This document shows, one piece after another, positions 1-8,952 of a DNA stretch of 45,735 nucleotides; position 1 is the first letter of the stretch, and the number at the start of each line of letters is the position of its first letter. The position numbers and the translations under genes are program-made. The notes under the pieces were generated by a model. It had not been told where the DNA came from. It did no database searches and was given only the letters and a program-made list of their open reading frames with translations. The DNA is from Jaenimonas drosophilae (taxonomy: Eukaryota; Euglenozoa; Kinetoplastea; Trypanosomatida; Trypanosomatidae): NCBI GenBank assembly GCA_030849065.1, contig JASAON010001518.1:1-45735 (forward strand), given 5' to 3'.

Positions 1-558
1 TGCCACAGCACGTTTGCACAGCATCACAGCCACAACACTCAAGAGGCACGCTGAGTCCACTACCACACGACCAGTGAGCGCGTACATCTCTCGTGAAAGA
101 ACATGATAGTGAGCGAAGAGCAACCGTGATTTGACGTGAACTGAAACTTCAAGCATTACCGCACTGAGAAAGATGACACACCGCCGCTGTGTGAGTAGAG
201 GGGTGCTGGACTCCTTCAATAAGTTCATTCTCTGGGTGGGTCTGTGGAGGAGTAGAGGACACCATCGCATCAGCTTGTTGCCACACCGGGACGTGACAGC
301 AGAGATAATGAAGGCGGGGATGTGGATGGTGAAGTGTGGAACGACGGCATCCGCAGCCATCGTGATTCCCAGGGACCCAAACACGATGGAGCTTACCTCA
401 AGCACTATCATCGATGCAGCTCCGATGGAGGTGGCTCGTGTGAAGCGGGATTTCCACATTAGTAGGTTCCAGGAGCAAAGAACCAGAAAGAGTGATGCAG
501 CCAAACGTAGCCATGGATTATCTCGGCCAGTTGATGTACACCTCAGGATGGTGGTCAT
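1..558 (-). CDS. Multipass membrane protein, C-terminus cut by window edge
   Basis: The minus-strand frame starting at ATG 558 stays open for 186 codons and leaves the window at base 1, so only the N-terminal part is present. The protein is hydrophobic. Likely membrane segments lie near residues 16-35 (LAASLFLVLCSWNLLMW), 45-70 (IVLEVSSIVFGSLGI), 75-90 (IHIPAFIISAV), about 127-143 (VIFLSAVMLEVSV) and 165-186 (ACLLSVVAVML). Upstream, a CT-rich tract followed by AAG (around 614) makes a good trans-splice acceptor about 56 bases before the ATG, and orientation matches all other genes. A shorter frame on the plus strand (173-610) overlaps it but lacks these supports. I do not recognise the family. 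Confidence 0.6.
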   Translation of the reverse strand, partial: MTTILRCTSTGRDNPWLRLAASLFLVLCSWNLLMWKSRFTRATSIGAASMIVLEVSSIVFGSLGITMAADAVVPHFTIHIPAFIISAVTSRCGNKLMRWCPLLLHRPTQRMNLLKESSTPLLTQRRCVIFLSAVMLEVSVHVKSRLLFAHYHVLSREMYALTGRVVVDSACLLSVVAVMLCKRAVA

Positions 559-860
559 GCTGCTGGAGAGTACGGGAAACAAGAAACGGATGAGTTGTGT
601 GGGAAGGTAGTATCTTAAAGATCGGGAAGAGGAGGAGGAGAGAGTGACTGCAATGTAACGGAGAGGGAAGGGCAAGTGGTTGTGGTTTGGGAGCTACGGG
701 TTACTAGGGAGAGCAGACATCCATGGATGCGAGTTGCTGGAGGTGACGTGATACTCAATGATGAAGGGTGAGGCGTTCTGGTCTTGCTTTTTGCTGTGTA
801 AGAAGGTTGGTAAATTCCTCGTTGAAGTGTCAGAAAGATGCTGAAGAGATGTAATGTGCA
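559..860. other. Intergenic region with trans-splice signal
   Basis: This gap of about 300 bases lies between the stop of the Gid7-like gene and the start of the truncated membrane protein gene. It holds the CT-rich acceptor region at 614-650 (minus strand). The rest is presumably the 3'UTR of the Gid7-like mRNA. I see no further gene. Confidence 0.6.
614..645 (-). other. Predicted spliced-leader acceptor for the gene starting at 558
   Basis: On the minus strand a tract of C and T, broken by few purines, runs from about 645 to 616 and is followed by AG at 615-614. The ATG is 56 bases further on, with no intervening ATG. Kinetoplastid acceptors have this form; use in the cell is inferred. Confidence 0.55.
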
Positions 861-2789
861 TTACACAACGTCTGTCGTAACGGCCCTTTGCAGTGTATGG
901 TGCTTGTTGGAGCAAATCGCAATGACTCCATCATCTCCACAGCTGACGCAGTAGCCTTTTTCTGAGTGAATACCTCGAACACTTCCTCGGTGGGTTGGGA
1001 GTTCGACGTAGGGTGCGAGAACATCCCCAGATGATACGGCTAATGATGATGTGCGTATTCCCCCCGCGTCCTTTGCGGTGGAGGTTGTTAGGGATACTAC
1101 GTTCCAGAATGTAATGGTGCCGGTTTCGTTTCCACAGAAGATGTGGGCGTCCACTTCACCAAAACACATAGGTACAGACATACGGGCGTTGTTCTCCACA
1201 GATCGAAAGCAATGTGGCATGACCTCTCCCGTGAGAACATTCCACAATCGTACGGTTCCACCACGGTAGGCTGCGGCGAGGTAGGCTGTGGAGGGTGATA
1301 AAGCAATGGAGGACAGCTCCATCCGAATGGGAGGGCACAATGAGTGCATCAACACACCCGTCGCGACATCGACCACACGAATGATGCCATCTTTGGAGGC
1401 GGTGAAGTAGCTTGTTCCAATTCGGTTGCTGAGTAGTGAAACAATGGCCGCCTCACTAAACTTGTGTTGCAGCATTTTTGCTCCTGTTTGAGCATCCCAC
1501 AAGGTCACGGTACCTTCGGACAGGCCAGAAGCCACAATGGTTCCACATGGAAAGAAGCAACCACTATGCACATCCACATTGTGGGTGAAGATGTTGGACA
1601 CAACTTCCTCCGGGGACGAGGGCCGAGTAAGATACGAGACACCATCCACGGCGCTGGTGTCCAAAATGACCGCCTGCGGACCACCCCAACACAGGAGCTT
1701 GCGTGCGTGCTTCACCATGCCATGAAGATGATGAAGATGACGGTAAATGACTGGGGACGACTGCAGTGGGGGGAAGGCATCACCTGTGGGGGCTGGCTCG
1801 CTTGCTTCTAACGGCACCCACAAGACATGCCCACATTCACTCCCCGCAGCCACAGCAGGAACGTCGAAGAAGGGCTGGCACGCCGTTAGCCGATAACGAC
1901 ATCTGGATAAAGGTGCATCTTTGCCATCGGCACCAGCCTCGCCAGCTGGACGGAGTGCGTTGACGTCGATGGTGAGAAGAGGGTCGGTGGGTGGGAGCTG
2001 TGGCCCGAGTGGAGCAAAGAGTGAGCTCAGCTTTACCGGCGCCTTCATGCCTTGACTCAGTCTCGGATATCTGCGGCACACCACCTCAAAGGACAGGGCC
2101 TTGGCAAGCATCACCTCAAGACGCCGCTCCTCAGAGATGCTGGTGCGCGTGTTGCAGTTGCTCGGCTGGCAACATGATTGCATCGTACGAAACCGCATCG
2201 CGTCATGAATGACCTGCAACAGTTTCGCCCGACCAACTTTTGGTGTCCACCCGCGGTACTCAGGGTACAGCGTGGCCGCTTCCGAAACGGATTTGCAGGT
2301 GAGAAGGTAGCTTAGCTTGAGAATGTGTTCACGACTGATGGAGTTTTCATGGGGCTTGATGTGCCGTGCGAAGAAGGTGAAGGCACGTTGACCGTCATCC
2401 TCTCCGACTAACTCCAGAAGCTGTTGCTGGCTGATGAGGAAGGGAAGGGTTGAATACAGCGCGACAGAGGCTCCGCCATGGTCCTTGTCTGCCTCGGTCG
2501 GCCGTGATACATCCTTCAGGGCAAGGAGCTTGCGAACCTGCTTGTGGGCCACGTCCCACTGACGATCTTCAATGGCTAGGCAGATGGCCCGCACCGCCTT
2601 CCTCTCGTTGTGTTCATCCCGCAGGTGGTCCGTCGCTTCCTCGCGTAGCAGATAGGCAGAGGCGGTGTAACCCTGCTCCAGAAGCCAAGCAATCACAACC
2701 TGAACAATCTCAGTGCGGGTTGTGTCATTGCCATTAAGCTGTACGGGGAGTACGGACACACGGGGAAGTTCACGGTTTCCGCTTGGCAT
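861..2789 (-). CDS. LisH-CTLH-WD40 protein, Gid7/WDR26-like
   Basis: This 642-residue protein has a LisH-like helix pair near residues 26-55 (VVIAWLLEQGYTASAYLLRE), a CTLH/CRA-type helical region to about residue 235, and WD40-type beta-propeller blades from about 290 to the end. Readable blades contain TVTLWDAQTG, IIRVVDVATG, TVRLWNVLTG and TITFWNV. The helical part, with HILKLSYLL and a later RRLEVMLAKAL, follows the order of WDR26 and yeast Gid7. Those proteins are scaffold or substrate subunits of the GID/CTLH ubiquitin ligase. A different LisH-WD40 family such as SMU1 or Topless-like is possible but fits the middle region less well. The start ATG is preceded by several AG acceptors within 55 bases (2822-2836). 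The propeller is divergent, with few canonical WD dipeptides. Confidence 0.75.
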   Translation of the reverse strand: MPSGNRELPRVSVLPVQLNGNDTTRTEIVQVVIAWLLEQGYTASAYLLREEATDHLRDEHNERKAVRAICLAIEDRQWDVAHKQVRKLLALKDVSRPTEADKDHGGASVALYSTLPFLISQQQLLELVGEDDGQRAFTFFARHIKPHENSISREHILKLSYLLTCKSVSEAATLYPEYRGWTPKVGRAKLLQVIHDAMRFRTMQSCCQPSNCNTRTSISEERRLEVMLAKALSFEVVCRRYPRLSQGMKAPVKLSSLFAPLGPQLPPTDPLLTIDVNALRPAGEAGADGKDAPLSRCRYRLTACQPFFDVPAVAAGSECGHVLWVPLEASEPAPTGDAFPPLQSSPVIYRHLHHLHGMVKHARKLLCWGGPQAVILDTSAVDGVSYLTRPSSPEEVVSNIFTHNVDVHSGCFFPCGTIVASGLSEGTVTLWDAQTGAKMLQHKFSEAAIVSLLSNRIGTSYFTASKDGIIRVVDVATGVLMHSLCPPIRMELSSIALSPSTAYLAAAYRGGTVRLWNVLTGEVMPHCFRSVENNARMSVPMCFGEVDAHIFCGNETGTITFWNVVSLTTSTAKDAGGIRTSSLAVSSGDVLAPYVELPTHRGSVRGIHSEKGYCVSCGDDGVIAICSNKHHTLQRAVTTDVV

Positions 2790-3193
2790 TCTACAAAGCC
2801 AAGAACAGCTGCACTACGAACCTGCAGAAAACACCTGTGTACGTGATTGGAGAGGGAAGAAGTGTGTGAAGATACAGACAGAATGACACGGATGAGTGAT
2901 TGGCACATGAGCAACCTTCACTTGTGGATGAGCTTGAGGGGTCTGTCTGTCCGTAGTCGCACCGAAGCACCAACGGCATTCCAACGCTGGAGCACAGAGG
3001 TGCGTCTAAGCGATGAACCCCAATATTGGGGATTGCGCACACACATTAGTTGCACAAAAACATTACGGATTTAGCAGCTGTGCAATATACCGACCGAAAC
3101 CACTGTGCTTTTGATGAGAAGAGGTGCTGCCAGCGACTAAGATAGACCAGCAACACCCACACACAGGATGATGCTGTCAGGGACTAGACAAGC
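2790..3193. other. Intergenic region
   Basis: About 400 bases separate the cis-prenyltransferase stop from the Gid7-like start. On the minus strand a CT-rich stretch (about 2845-2875) followed by AG at 2836-2835 and again at 2823-2822 gives likely acceptors for the Gid7-like mRNA. No coding region is supported. Confidence 0.6.
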
Positions 3194-4207
3194 TTACTTC
3201 CCCGTTCGTCGCAAACGATGTGAGTAGTCCCGAAGGGCTCCATAGAGGTCTTCCTTGGACATTTCTGGCCATGTCTTGGGAAGAAAGGTAAGTTCGGAGT
3301 ACGCACACTCGTAGAGCAGGAAGTTACTCAAACGCATCTCGCCGCTAGTGCGGATGATTAGTTGGGGTTCTTGGGTCTGACCACTACCAAACACACAGAC
3401 GTCCTCCTCTTCATGGCTCTCCTGGGTGATGCTGCGGAGCATCTCCTGTCGAAGATCGCTCGTAGTCACCTCCACATGATTGTGTGGGTGGCGGCGGATT
3501 ATACGATTGCAGGCGCCAGCAACCTCTGACTGGCCGCCATAGCCAACACAGACGTTGACGGTCAAGATACGCGGGGTGTGGCGCCGCGTTTCTTCCTCGA
3601 TGGCCTCCATGAGCTTCTTCACCGTGGCAGGAAAGGGGCGCAAATCGGTGGAGATGAAGCGAATGAAGAGACCCATCTCCTGCGCCACACCACGAATTCG
3701 CTCGAAGAAGTAAATGAACAATGTGATGAGCACATTCACCTCCAAGGGAGGGCGGCCCCAGTTTTCACTAGAAAAGGCATACACCGTCAACATGCTGATG
3801 TGTGCCTCCACGCAGTAGCCAATGAACTCCACTAGCTTCTCACCTCCGGAGCGATGACCATCGAGAACAGTGTTCTTGATGAGGCTCTTGAAGAACTGAA
3901 GATGCCGAGTGGCCTCCCCACTACTTGTGTTTCCTGTTGGTTCCGTGCAGTCAATCACATCATGGCAGCAGGAGGCGATTTGATCCGCCACAACGGGTGG
4001 GACATCAGTGCCTGCGTGTTGCCGCCCGTACCGCCGATTGCCATCCATCACAACAGCGAGGTGCGTAACTCCATGATCAAGATCTGCCAACGACCACAAC
4101 TGCGCTGCACGTGTTCGTCGCCAACGTCGGTGTAGGGATGAGGCCGCAACAAGGAGGCAAAGGCTGACCGCCACGGCCGTGAATCGAGGTGGCCTGCTGA
4201 CCTCCAT
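3194..4207 (-). CDS. cis-Prenyltransferase (dehydrodolichyl/undecaprenyl diphosphate synthase family)
   Basis: The 337-residue protein has the family's conserved blocks: VVMDGNRRYGRQ at residues 52-63 with the catalytic Asp55, a GHRSGG block at 117-122, AFSSENW at 144-150, and IIRTSGEMRLSNFLLYE from 284. Such enzymes elongate farnesyl diphosphate with isopentenyl diphosphate in cis to make the dolichol precursor used for N-glycans and GPI anchors. An N-terminal hydrophobic stretch (residues 9-25) suggests an ER membrane anchor. Between the MDGN block and the GH block there are about 50 residues where bacterial and yeast enzymes have only a few, so there is an insertion of roughly 45. The protein carries the catalytic residues, so it should be the active subunit rather than a NUS1-type partner. 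Confidence 0.9.
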   Translation of the reverse strand: MEVSRPPRFTAVAVSLCLLVAASSLHRRWRRTRAAQLWSLADLDHGVTHLAVVMDGNRRYGRQHAGTDVPPVVADQIASCCHDVIDCTEPTGNTSSGEATRHLQFFKSLIKNTVLDGHRSGGEKLVEFIGYCVEAHISMLTVYAFSSENWGRPPLEVNVLITLFIYFFERIRGVAQEMGLFIRFISTDLRPFPATVKKLMEAIEEETRRHTPRILTVNVCVGYGGQSEVAGACNRIIRRHPHNHVEVTTSDLRQEMLRSITQESHEEEDVCVFGSGQTQEPQLIIRTSGEMRLSNFLLYECAYSELTFLPKTWPEMSKEDLYGALRDYSHRLRRTGK

Positions 4208-4436
4208 CGTTGTGCTTTCGTCGTTCAGAGTTTGTACACAAGCCCCAACGTCGTCCCCGTTGAACTACGCTTCTGTCCTACATGCGATTGGCAACAAGAC
4301 AACAAGAGTCAAGGGAGAAAACAAAAAAAAATGTTTGACGTGGCGAGGATTGGACTGAGACAAGATCCAACCAACACACTACTTCAATTGCATTGCACAG
4401 TTGGGTATTCGATGAAGCAGACTTGGTTGTGCGGGT

Positions 4437-5045
4437 TTATGTTGCACGAGGGGCGCTTCGTGATGGCCTTTTGGCCCCTGTGGCTGCTGGATCTAATGCA
4501 CCCGTCTGAAGCATCTGTAGAAGATCTCCCTGCTTGGCATCACCCCAGCGAACACGCTGCCGGTCATCTGGCATGCGCTGCAGCACGTCAGAGTTCAGCA
4601 GTGAAAGCGAGCGAATCGTCAAGATGAGTGGTGAGAGAAGGGAGTAGATGCCCTTGGCGAAGAAGAGGACGGGGCGGTACAACCACGTTGCAAGAATCAG
4701 CACCAAGGAGCGTTGTTGTTCGCCGTGAAGTGGGTCCGACCTCGTCCGCTTTGACTCCCCAGCGTAGAGTCTCAGCTGCTCCGTGTGATCGGCAATCATA
4801 CCGTGTGCCTTCTCCAGGCTAATCACCACAAACTCCAGCTGACGTTGTGCGTAGGTGAGGTCCCCCTGCGTCTTGACGACTTGCTCCTCCAGACGTGAGA
4901 TGCCACTGCGTAGTTCATCCACCACGGCTCTCTGCCGCTCTTGGCGCTTCTCGAGGTGCGAACAGCGCCGCGTCAGAAGCTCCACCACCTCTTGCAGGCG
5001 CCGCTGCCGGGTGGCCTCCACCTCCCCGTGAGGCGAACTATCCAT
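4437..5045 (-). CDS. Coiled-coil protein with central membrane segment
   Basis: I do not recognise the family. The 202-residue protein starts at ATG 5045. Residues from about 10 to 95 are charged heptad-like sequence (LEKRQERQRAVVDELRSGI, LEEQVVKTQ), a coiled coil. A hydrophobic stretch follows at about 112-145 (LVLILATWLYRPVLFF and LLSPLILTI), long enough for one or two membrane spans, then a basic C-tail. A polypyrimidine tract with AG at 5081-5080 places the spliced 5' end 35 bases before the ATG. The layout suggests a membrane-tethered adaptor on an organelle surface; that is inference. Confidence 0.7.
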   Translation of the reverse strand: MDSSPHGEVEATRQRRLQEVVELLTRRCSHLEKRQERQRAVVDELRSGISRLEEQVVKTQGDLTYAQRQLEFVVISLEKAHGMIADHTEQLRLYAGESKRTRSDPLHGEQQRSLVLILATWLYRPVLFFAKGIYSLLSPLILTIRSLSLLNSDVLQRMPDDRQRVRWGDAKQGDLLQMLQTGALDPAATGAKRPSRSAPRAT

Positions 5046-5079
5046 CGAATAATTGGCACAAGGCACGTGATGGGCTAGC

Positions 5080-5103
5080 CTACATATAATGAGAAGGAAA
5101 GAC
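5080..5103 (-). other. Predicted spliced-leader acceptor for the gene starting at 5045
   Basis: The minus strand reads a CTTTCCTTCTC-type tract, then ATTATATGTAG, with AG at 5081-5080. The upstream frame would otherwise begin at a GTG (5066), so this site supports ATG 5045 as the first start in the mature mRNA. Confidence 0.6.
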
Positions 5104-5264
5104 GGAGCAAATTAATTACATTACCGGTGTGCCAGTAGAGGAACACACCCGCACACACGCATACAACACTATCGTGTCAGGTGGTAAGCACAAAAGAAGG
5201 GGAGTAGCAAAAAGTCTTGTAAGTTACCTGTGTTGGGTGGAGATGGTGTAAATGATGGTGAATC

Positions 5265-6830
5265 CTACTCGTCATCGTCGAGCAGCAATCCACCACGAGA
5301 GATGAAGGGCACCGCCGTCGCGGTCTCACTCTCTTCCTCCTCTTCCTCATCCTCATCATCGGAAGCACTCGTCGATGGTTCAACCGGCGGCGACGTATGC
5401 TCACCGATGCACTCCCAATCCACCTCCTCCTCCTCGTGATTCTTGGGTGCTGCCTGCTTGGCAAAGTACTGATGCATTTTTGGGTCGTAGAGGCTGTTGG
5501 GGCGGTACGTCTTGGAGGTTTGTGAGGCCAGAAAGTGTTGATCTTCGGCGGAGAGGCGTGCGGTGAATCCGTCGAGTGGCGCAAGTCGGCCATGACGAAG
5601 TTGGATGCGACGTGATGATGATGGCGTGTTGTCTTCCCCACCCTTCGACGTCGCTGGGGTGGAGGCGGAAGAGGAGGATGTGGAGGAGGAGTGGCTGTAC
5701 GACAGCCGGCCACGCTTGCGGCTTCCAGTGGGCCGCACTTCTGCAGGAGGGGTCGAAGATGCTGACGAGGTGGATGAAGAGCTCGAGCTGGACGTGGCAC
5801 GCAGTGACTCAGGTGGCTGATAACGCGGGTGGTACCCGCTATCGCAGCTCGAGCTACTTACATCATCATCCTCCACCACAAAATCATCATCGCCCTCGTC
5901 AACAGGGTTCAGCTGGAAGTTCATTGTTTCATCGGGAAAGGCTGTTTCCACGGCATTACGGTCTCGATCAGGAATGGCCTCGAGCGCCTCAACCAGACGG
6001 TTATAGCGCACGCGATTGTACCCGGCATCTACACGCCAGTATCGATGTTGCGTGAGGGGCAGTTTCTTTTGGTCATCAGCCGCCGCCGCCGCCTTTGCCT
6101 TCTCCGTCTGGCGTTGGTTGTAGGCGCTGTAGTAGCTACAGAGTACATCACGAAGTCGATAGTCTTGTGTGCTCATCTGCGGCAGGTGGTGTACCACATC
6201 CATGTGCTTCTTCCAGTGCGTGGCGTAGCGGAACACAAAACGTGAGATGGTGTCCATCGTGGTCGCATGACTCTCCACGACATCATCATCCGCTTCTTCC
6301 TCCTCTTCTGGTGGTGAAGACCACTGAAGAAGGGTAAGGGGGTCCACGACGGGTGTTTCTCCGTTGTTTACGAAGGCCACACGAGGATGACGTGGAAGAT
6401 AGCGTGTGCGTAAGTAGTGCTCGTAGCACACGGGGCAGACATAAACATCTGCGGAGCTGAGATGGTAAAACTCATCAATGATTTGCTCAAAGTAGACGTG
6501 GCGATGGTGAATCGAGCCCAACGACTCCCCGAGTGATCGGCCACCCTTCTCGAAGTGAAAGGTTTTCTTCTCCAGCTCCTCCACCTGCTTCTGCATCTCC
6601 TCCGACATGGCCTCGCGGAAGTGGGGAGGCTGCATGAAACCACCCGCATCCTGGGCGATGCGAATGAGAGTGCTGGTGTTGTAGTAGAGCTTCAGCGTAC
6701 GATCTGGACTCATGAGCTCCACGTACTTGCCATCTGCACAGAGTGGTTCAAGGGTGATGGCGTCAATACGCTCCATCGCACCGGTGTCAAGGGCCGCTCC
6801 ACCGGTGCGCCGTCGACGTGTGGGTGCCAT
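5265..6830 (-). CDS. Nuclear-type protein with split C2H2-like finger and acidic Ser-rich tail
   Basis: I cannot name this 521-residue protein. It begins at ATG 6830 (MAPTRRRRTGG), with a basic stretch that could be a nuclear localisation signal; a second basic patch (GSRKRGR) lies in the tail. A conserved-looking globular part spans residues 15-280. It contains CPVCYEHY near residue 132 and, after an acidic insertion of about 30 residues, HWKKHMDVVHH near 206, which could together bind one zinc as a C2H2 finger. The C-terminal 200 residues are low-complexity Asp, Glu and Ser runs typical of disordered nuclear proteins. The longer frame from 6866 starts inside a TG repeat upstream of the AG at 6850-6849, so those residues are not likely to be translated. 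Confidence 0.7.
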   Translation of the reverse strand: MAPTRRRRTGGAALDTGAMERIDAITLEPLCADGKYVELMSPDRTLKLYYNTSTLIRIAQDAGGFMQPPHFREAMSEEMQKQVEELEKKTFHFEKGGRSLGESLGSIHHRHVYFEQIIDEFYHLSSADVYVCPVCYEHYLRTRYLPRHPRVAFVNNGETPVVDPLTLLQWSSPPEEEEEADDDVVESHATTMDTISRFVFRYATHWKKHMDVVHHLPQMSTQDYRLRDVLCSYYSAYNQRQTEKAKAAAAADDQKKLPLTQHRYWRVDAGYNRVRYNRLVEALEAIPDRDRNAVETAFPDETMNFQLNPVDEGDDDFVVEDDDVSSSSCDSGYHPRYQPPESLRATSSSSSSSTSSASSTPPAEVRPTGSRKRGRLSYSHSSSTSSSSASTPATSKGGEDNTPSSSRRIQLRHGRLAPLDGFTARLSAEDQHFLASQTSKTYRPNSLYDPKMHQYFAKQAAPKNHEEEEVDWECIGEHTSPPVEPSTSASDDEDEEEEEESETATAVPFISRGGLLLDDDE

Positions 6831-7215
6831 GATGAAGGTTCCTCTCTCCTGCACACACACACACACACACGATTTGTGGCTGCGGATTGCTGGAAGAGTG
6901 GAGGAGTGCTACGTGAGCAAGAAGAAGAGAGCAAAAAAAAAAGAAACAACAAAATATGTAATACCGTGCTCATTATGAACGTATGGAAGATGAAACGTCA
7001 TACGTACATACACAACAACACACGTGCACGGATATAGATTGTACGTACACAGTCTTTATATGGAGTACGGTAGCATGTTAATGGGGGCTCTTTTTCGAAT
7101 TGATGGGAAAGGGTGGTGATGTGTGTGAGGGAGGAAGTCTATATATAGGTTTTTTTTTGTTTAAAAAATGCTGGTGTTGCTTGTTCGTGGTGTCGTGAAA
7201 GACTGTGTAGGTATG
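6831..7215. other. Intergenic region with TG-repeat acceptor
   Basis: The gap carries the TG repeat and AG used for the gene at 6830, an A-rich stretch near 6934-6952, and a T8 run near 7151-7158. It presumably contains the 3'UTR of the CaaX protein mRNA. I see no additional gene. Confidence 0.6.
6849..6871 (-). other. Predicted spliced-leader acceptor built from a TG repeat
   Basis: On the minus strand about ten TG units run directly into CAG, with AG at 6850-6849, 18 bases before ATG 6830. A dinucleotide repeat appears to serve as the pyrimidine-rich element. No alternative AG lies between it and the ATG except in a GAGAGAGG run. Confidence 0.55.
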
Positions 7216-7626
7216 CTACTGCACCACGCAGCACTCGTGCGATTCAAGGCAGCGAACCTCCACTGGTTGCTGACTGCCATGCACGCCAACAGAGTTATTA
7301 TCATCAAAGACAGGGGAAACGAAGTCGCCGTGTGGCAACGACTTCGACATCAACGCGTGGAAGTCTGCCTCTCCAACCGCAGATCCGGAACATTCATCTG
7401 TGGAGGTAATGCCATTCGGGCTTAGTTGTGGCTCATGCGCCGGAGGTGAGTTGCTTAGTGCATAGGCGTTGATTGCTGCCACCTCTGAGTAGGAGTATGC
7501 CGATAGATCATCCTTGCTGTTGTTGTTGTGTTCTTCTTCATCCTCATCTCTAGTCATTGGATTCTCAGATTCGCGCATCGCCACCCCGTCGCTGAACTTC
7601 AGCGTGGAGGTTGCGTCGTGACTCAT
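7216..7626 (-). CDS. Small acidic protein with C-terminal CaaX prenylation motif
   Basis: The 136-residue protein starts at ATG 7626, which follows a strong CT tract and CTAG acceptor (7635-7634). It is acidic and apparently disordered, with Asn, Ser, Asp and Glu-rich segments. It ends in HECCVVQ, so its last four residues, CVVQ, are a CaaX box. Gln in the last position is typical of farnesyltransferase substrates, and the adjacent Cys could be palmitoylated, as in some Ras proteins. No GTPase or other catalytic domain is present. It is probably a lipid-anchored membrane-surface protein of unknown role. Confidence 0.7.
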   Translation of the reverse strand: MSHDATSTLKFSDGVAMRESENPMTRDEDEEEHNNNSKDDLSAYSYSEVAAINAYALSNSPPAHEPQLSPNGITSTDECSGSAVGEADFHALMSKSLPHGDFVSPVFDDNNSVGVHGSQQPVEVRCLESHECCVVQ

Positions 7627-7633
7627 CCTCAAC

Positions 7634-7662
7634 CTAGTGGGAGATGTGAAAGATGGAGAGGT
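7634..7662 (-). other. Predicted spliced-leader acceptor for the CaaX protein gene
   Basis: The minus strand reads a CT-rich run (CACCTCTCCATCTTTCAC) and then CTCCCACTAG, with AG at 7635-7634, only 7 bases before ATG 7626. It excludes the upstream start of the longer open frame at 7755. Confidence 0.65.
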
Positions 7663-7871
7663 GTATAACTTGTTGCTGCAGATTAACACACACACATACA
7701 CACCACGTATTAATTGTACTTTTTGTTTTGATGCATTCAATATATCCACACACATGTGGGCATTACTCAGCAGCTCTCAGCATGTGCTTGGGCGGCGTTT
7801 TGATGAGTGAGGAGGACGGCGTTGAGCTCTGTGGGAGGATGTTCCACCACTACCACCACTTGCACACTCAT

Positions 7872-8558
7872 CTACTTCAGTAAACGCAGCAAATTGCGTA
7901 GGCCAAGAATGAGTACGTCCATGGGAATGACCCCCGCCGCGAGCAACGCCGTGAAGTTGAGAATGAGGAACACACAGCACACGTTATCAATGCGCCAGCT
8001 CTTCTCTTTGCGTCTGGCAAAGTCATCGAGAAGGGTCTGTTCGTCTTGGGTGAGCTTCAACAGGTGCTTATCCTTGGTGGTACGGTAGCTCGTGCCTTGG
8101 CTTCGTGAGATGTAGAAGACGTAGGCCAGCATCCCGCCTAGGATGTTTGCCCCTACAAAGGTGGCAACATGCGCCAATGGCTGCCGTGCCAGCATCTCGG
8201 GGAAGTCGTACATGTAGGGAGACCAACGCACAATGAAGAGGTTCAGCACCACGAGAAGGGTTGTGTTCATCCACGACACGTTGCTACTGAACAAGATGGC
8301 CCACACCACATTCAAAACAACAAAAACACCAACCAAGATCCAATCCACTACTCGCTCAGACAGGGGAAGACTCACGAAGAGGAGTGCGATAATGATGCTC
8401 GGGAGGTAGCGGATGGGGTCCTTCTCTGCCTCTTTGCGGGAGAGAAGCTCCTTGCGCTCATCCTTGTACTCCTCACGAAGCTGTTGGAGATCGCGCTGCT
8501 GCTCCTGGCGACGCAGGTTTCCCAGACGAATACGTTCTGAAATCTCTTTACGCTTCAT
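7872..8558 (-). CDS. Multipass membrane protein with charged N-terminal coiled coil
   Basis: The protein has 228 residues. Residues 1-48 are highly charged (KRKEISERIRLGNLRRQEQQ) and helical. At least five hydrophobic segments follow: about 51-66 (LPSIIIALLFVSLPL), 70-90 (VDWILVGVFVVLNVVWAILF), 97-109, 128-148 (FVGANILGGMLAYVFYIS) and 193-222 (VCCVFLILNFTALLAAGVI). I do not recognise the family. A cytosolic charged N terminus followed by a membrane bundle resembles organelle membrane proteins of unknown function. The ATG is preceded by an AG about 30 bases upstream. Confidence 0.75.
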   Translation of the reverse strand: MKRKEISERIRLGNLRRQEQQRDLQQLREEYKDERKELLSRKEAEKDPIRYLPSIIIALLFVSLPLSERVVDWILVGVFVVLNVVWAILFSSNVSWMNTTLLVVLNLFIVRWSPYMYDFPEMLARQPLAHVATFVGANILGGMLAYVFYISRSQGTSYRTTKDKHLLKLTQDEQTLLDDFARRKEKSWRIDNVCCVFLILNFTALLAAGVIPMDVLILGLRNLLRLLK

Positions 8559-8952
8559 GTGTAATTAGGGGCAGAGATGTATTTATGAAGCTACAAACAC
8601 AACGTGGGGGGAAAAGGGGACAATGAACAGGCTTAGGGAGCAAAGTTGTGTGCCAGCACAACAGTATGCGGGGGAAAATGAGTGGGGCCATAAGCCACAC
8701 TTTCTGAGAGAGATGCACCTTCTTGCATAGCTGATGGAAGCAGTGCGCGCCACACCGCCTCACCGATGGTCGCTGGTAAGAAGACAACGGAAAAAAGAAT
8801 TCAAGACAATGTTGGAGGGAGCACACCACCCCAAAAAATTGTTTTTTTTTTGGAGATTGGGAACACGCGGTGACCATCAACAACAACGTGAAGATTGAAC
8901 AACAGGCACACCTTCACAAGAGGTGGGATGTGCGTGTGGTAATGGCCCATTA
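8559..8952. other. Intergenic region
   Basis: About 390 bases separate the J-protein stop (8953) from the membrane-protein start. On the minus strand it contains an A run (8839-8849) and mixed sequence. An AG about 30 bases before ATG 8558 is the likely acceptor. I see no gene. Confidence 0.55.

Noticed and set aside
173..610. Plus-strand open frame of 145 codons
   Set aside because: It overlaps a longer minus-strand membrane-protein frame that has an acceptor and the orientation of all other genes. Its peptide shows no recognisable feature.
5177..5800. Minus-strand frame of 207 codons rich in Arg, Pro and His
   Set aside because: It lies out of frame within the Ser/Asp/Glu-rich tail of the gene at 5265-6830, and its composition is the shifted reading of the same repeats.
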